Assembly (NCBI GenBank): GCA_016713825.1
Contig: JADJOJ010000007.1
Location: forward strand, 891,918 to 955,917
Length of the DNA: 64,000 nucleotides
Source of the DNA: Candidatus Leptofilum gracile
GTDB taxonomy: Bacteria; Chloroflexota; Anaerolineae; Promineifilales; Promineifilaceae
Reading direction: 5' to 3'
Shown: piece after piece, positions 62,061 to 64,000 of the stretch
How the letters are laid out: each line of letters opens with the position of its first letter
Position numbering within the stretch: the stretch's first letter is position 1
Translations under genes and position numbers: made by a program
Notes under the pieces: generated by a model
Databases searched by the model: none
What the model saw: only the letters and a program-made list of their open reading frames with translations
Told to the model about the DNA's origin: nothing

Positions 62061-63851
62061 ATGGCAAACGTAAAAATCACACATTCGACGCCGTCATCGT
62101 GGTGCTGGCGGCGCCGGTTTTTAATGGCAGCGCTGTACGCCAGCAAAGCGCCAACGTTGCCGTCATTTCCAGCTGTACCCCACCCGCTCCCACACCGGGC
62201 GGCCCGAAACATTGTTGCCTGGGCAACATGGAAGAAGACAAATGGAATGGCGTGCGGGCGCGGTGAGGGTTGGGCTTCATCGGCCAAATCAAGATGCCGT
62301 TGTTGATGTTTTATGTAAAGAAGCCGTTGACGCGGTCATCGAGCTAGAGCACATGGGGCTGCCGTTCGACCGTTACCCCAACGGCACCATCTCTCAACGC
62401 CGCTTTGGTGGCCACACCAACAACGACTTGCCGGCAAACCGGTACGGCGGAGCTTGCCACGCCGCAGACCGCACCGACGCCATGGTTTTGCAAACGCTTT
62501 ACCAGCAGTGCATCAAAACAAGGTCAACTTTTTACGACGAATTTCGTAGTAGACCTGATCCGCGTAGATAACACGGTGCGCGGCCGGGTGGCGGGTGAGT
62601 TTGGCACGGGTGGCTTCACGTGTTCCACAGCAAGAGCCGTTCGTTTTGCCACCGGTGGCACCAGGGCCGCTGCTGGGAGGTGACCTCCAGCGCCCACTCC
62701 CTCACCGGGGATGGCGCGGCGATCTGCCTGCGGCGCGGTGTTGCGCTGGAGGATATGGAGTTCTTCCAGTTCCACCCGACGGGCATCTTCCGGCTGGGCG
62801 TGGCACTCATCGCCGAAGGTGTGCGCGGCGAAAGGTGGGGTGCTGCTCAACGGCGAGGGTGAGCGGTTCATGGAAAAGTATCCGCCCTGCATGAAAGGTT
62901 GGCCAGCCGCGACGTGGTAAGCCGAGCCATCTACCTGGAAGTGCAGGCCGGGCGAGGCGTGCTGCAGCCAAAATTATGTGCATCTGGATATTCGCCCAGA
63001 GACGGTGAACCATTATTTTGAGCAGGCTGGCTGGGAGCGGCGTATTGATCGCGAATACATTGAGGCGAAGCTGCCAGATAATGCACGGACTTTACCCGCA
63101 GCTACCTGGGCGTGGACCCGGTGACGGAGCCGATGCCAGTGCAGCCAACAGCGCATTACGCAATGGGCGGCATTCCGACGGATGTAGACGGCCGTGTTTT
63201 GTGGCACCTTGGACGGTATTTTTGATCGATGGCCTGTACGCCGCCGGGGAGTGCACTTGCGTTTCCGGTGCATGGGACCAGCCGCCTGGGCGCCAATTCT
63301 TTAGTAGAGCTGGTGGTGTTTGCAGCGCCGCTCTGGCAACGCCCCCGGCCGAATATTGTGACCTTGAGCCGACCTGCTGCCCTTGCCGGGCGATCCGGCG
63401 GGTAGGGTGATGGCTGAGTTCGAGCGCATCCGCAACGGCAGCGGGGGCGCGTGAAGGCCGCTGAATTGCACCAAGATGCAAAAGAGCATGACAGCCAACG
63501 TGGGCGTGTTCCGCACAGAAGAGACGATGGGCACGGCCGTTTCCGACATCAAAGCGCTCATTGAAGCGTACAGCCGCAACTATCCAGATTGATGACAAGG
63601 GGCGGCGGTTCAACACCGACCTGCTGGAAGCGTGGGAATTGAACCTTGCTAGAACTGGCGGGGTAACGGCCGTTTCTGCCAAAGCCCGCAAAGAGAGCCG
63701 GGGTGAGCGGCACCGTGATGATTACCAAAAACGGAACGATGCCGACTGGTTTGAAACACACCTTCTACTTCCGCACCGAAGAGGTGGGTATCGTTTAGAT
63801 TACAAACCCGTCACCCTGGGCCGCTACGAGCCTAAGGAACGCGTCTGCTAA
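62061..63851 (+). CDS. sdhA: Succinate dehydrogenase flavoprotein subunit (frameshifted)
   Basis: From ATG at 62061 corrected pieces include FDAVIVGAGGAGLMAALYAS (FAD site), DAVIELEHMGLPFDRYPNGT, ISQRRFGGHTNN (the His-FAD neighbourhood), LEDMEFFQFHPTGI and MPVQPTAHYAMGGIPTDVDG, ending YKPVTLGRYEPKERVC. These are all SdhA blocks in the right order over 590 codons. Frame changes occur about every 30-80 bases, so no long frame survives. It couples succinate oxidation to the quinone pool with SdhB, C and D. The gene is most likely intact in the cell. Confidence 0.82.
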
Positions 63852-63946
63852 ATTACTGCAATTACTCGAATTGCTCATTTCGCAGATTTACAATTTGTAA
63901 TTAAGTAATTGATAATTCGACATTATGGGCAACTGAGGAGAATAAA

Positions 63947-64000
63947 ATACAAGTTCAACTACGCATCCGTCGTTTTTAACCCGGAAAAGGACAGCGTGCC
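63947..64000 (+). CDS. sdhB: Succinate dehydrogenase iron-sulfur subunit, 5' end only
   Basis: GAGGAG lies 6 bases before an ATA at 63947-63949, where ATG is expected. The following bases read QVQLRIRRFNPEKDSV if one T is removed from a run of five, which fits the SdhB start. The gene leaves the window after 54 bases. Confidence 0.65.

Larger units (their letters stand above)
4419..63675. repeat. Dispersed palindrome ACGGCCGT, about 80 copies
   Basis: Copies are spread over the window, for example 4419-4426, 5743, 8388, 14980, 15900, 20484 and 20504, 24228, 28231, 31440, 33730, 38106, 43713, 50430 and 63667 (starts approximate except the first two coordinates). Most extend to AACGGCCGTT and many to GGAACGGCCGTTTCC. 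Most lie within genes, in all frames and on both strands. I counted by eye, so the number is an estimate. None occurs in clpP, tig or the subtilase. Confidence 0.92.

Noticed and set aside
57483..64000. Dozens of short plus and minus frames of 60-140 codons
   Set aside because: They are pieces or shadows of tmk, the R3H ATPase, the GNAT-like gene and sdhCDAB, cut by dense indels.

Overview
The window looks like one contig of an uncultured Chloroflexota bacterium (probably an Anaerolineae/Caldilineae-type filament). This is inferred from gene content and style: GC-rich genes, secreted and membrane proteins with Thr-Pro linkers, several CPBP proteases, an HdrABC-MvhD electron-transfer set, a Ycf45-type R3H ATPase, NACHT proteins with membrane segments, and a large S8 peptidase. 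No marker gene that would fix the taxonomy is present.

Layout. 0-4 kb: hdrC-hdrB-hdrA-mvhD on the minus strand. 4.3-6.7 kb: two CPBP proteases and a trpF interrupted by a heptamer repeat. 6.9-8.1 kb: a secreted protein and a MITE-like element. 8.1-14.5 kb: a minus-strand operon of coiled-coil protein, membrane roadblock-like protein, Ras-like GTPase, hybrid histidine kinase and RNase H-like nuclease. 14.8-25.2 kb: phosphatase, CPBP protease, tRNA-Pro, two secreted or anchored extracellular proteins, clpP and tig, tRNA-Leu, YihY/BrkB and Nudix. 25.4-36.2 kb: amidohydrolase, membrane NACHT ATPase, small pyrophosphatase, then a tight operon of two CPA2 antiporters plus a pseudokinase-FGE fusion, then an alpha/beta hydrolase. 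36.2-49.0 kb: a more AT-rich accessory island with an ABC exporter, a six-gene operon of GT2 glycosyltransferases and sulfotransferases (two of them GT2-sulfotransferase fusions), and a tandemly duplicated GT2 gene. 49.2-55.8 kb: NACHT-HEAT protein and a 1.1-kaa subtilase. 55.9-64 kb: gmk, fmdB, tmk, R3H ATPase, a GNAT-like gene and sdhCDAB.

Two window-wide signals stand out. First, the palindrome ACGGCCGT (often extended to AACGGCCGTT) recurs roughly 80 times by eye, against about two expected by chance. It lies mostly inside genes, where it reads Asn-Gly-Arg, Thr-Ala-Val or Arg-Pro depending on frame. It also forms the clpP terminator, and it is absent from the subtilase, clpP and tig. Second, many genes are split by single-base length changes, mostly in homopolymer runs, about one per 3-5 kb up to 56 kb and then every 50-150 bases from 57 kb to the end. 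This fits uncorrected long-read error, so most broken genes here are probably intact in the cell. I give full gene spans and mark where the frame breaks.

The best candidates for undescribed biology are the GT2/sulfotransferase operon (probably a sulfated surface glycan), the antiporter-antiporter-pseudokinase/FGE operon, the GTPase-roadblock-histidine kinase operon, the ACGGCCGT repeat, and an anchored protein with a sortase-like domain that has lost its catalytic residues.
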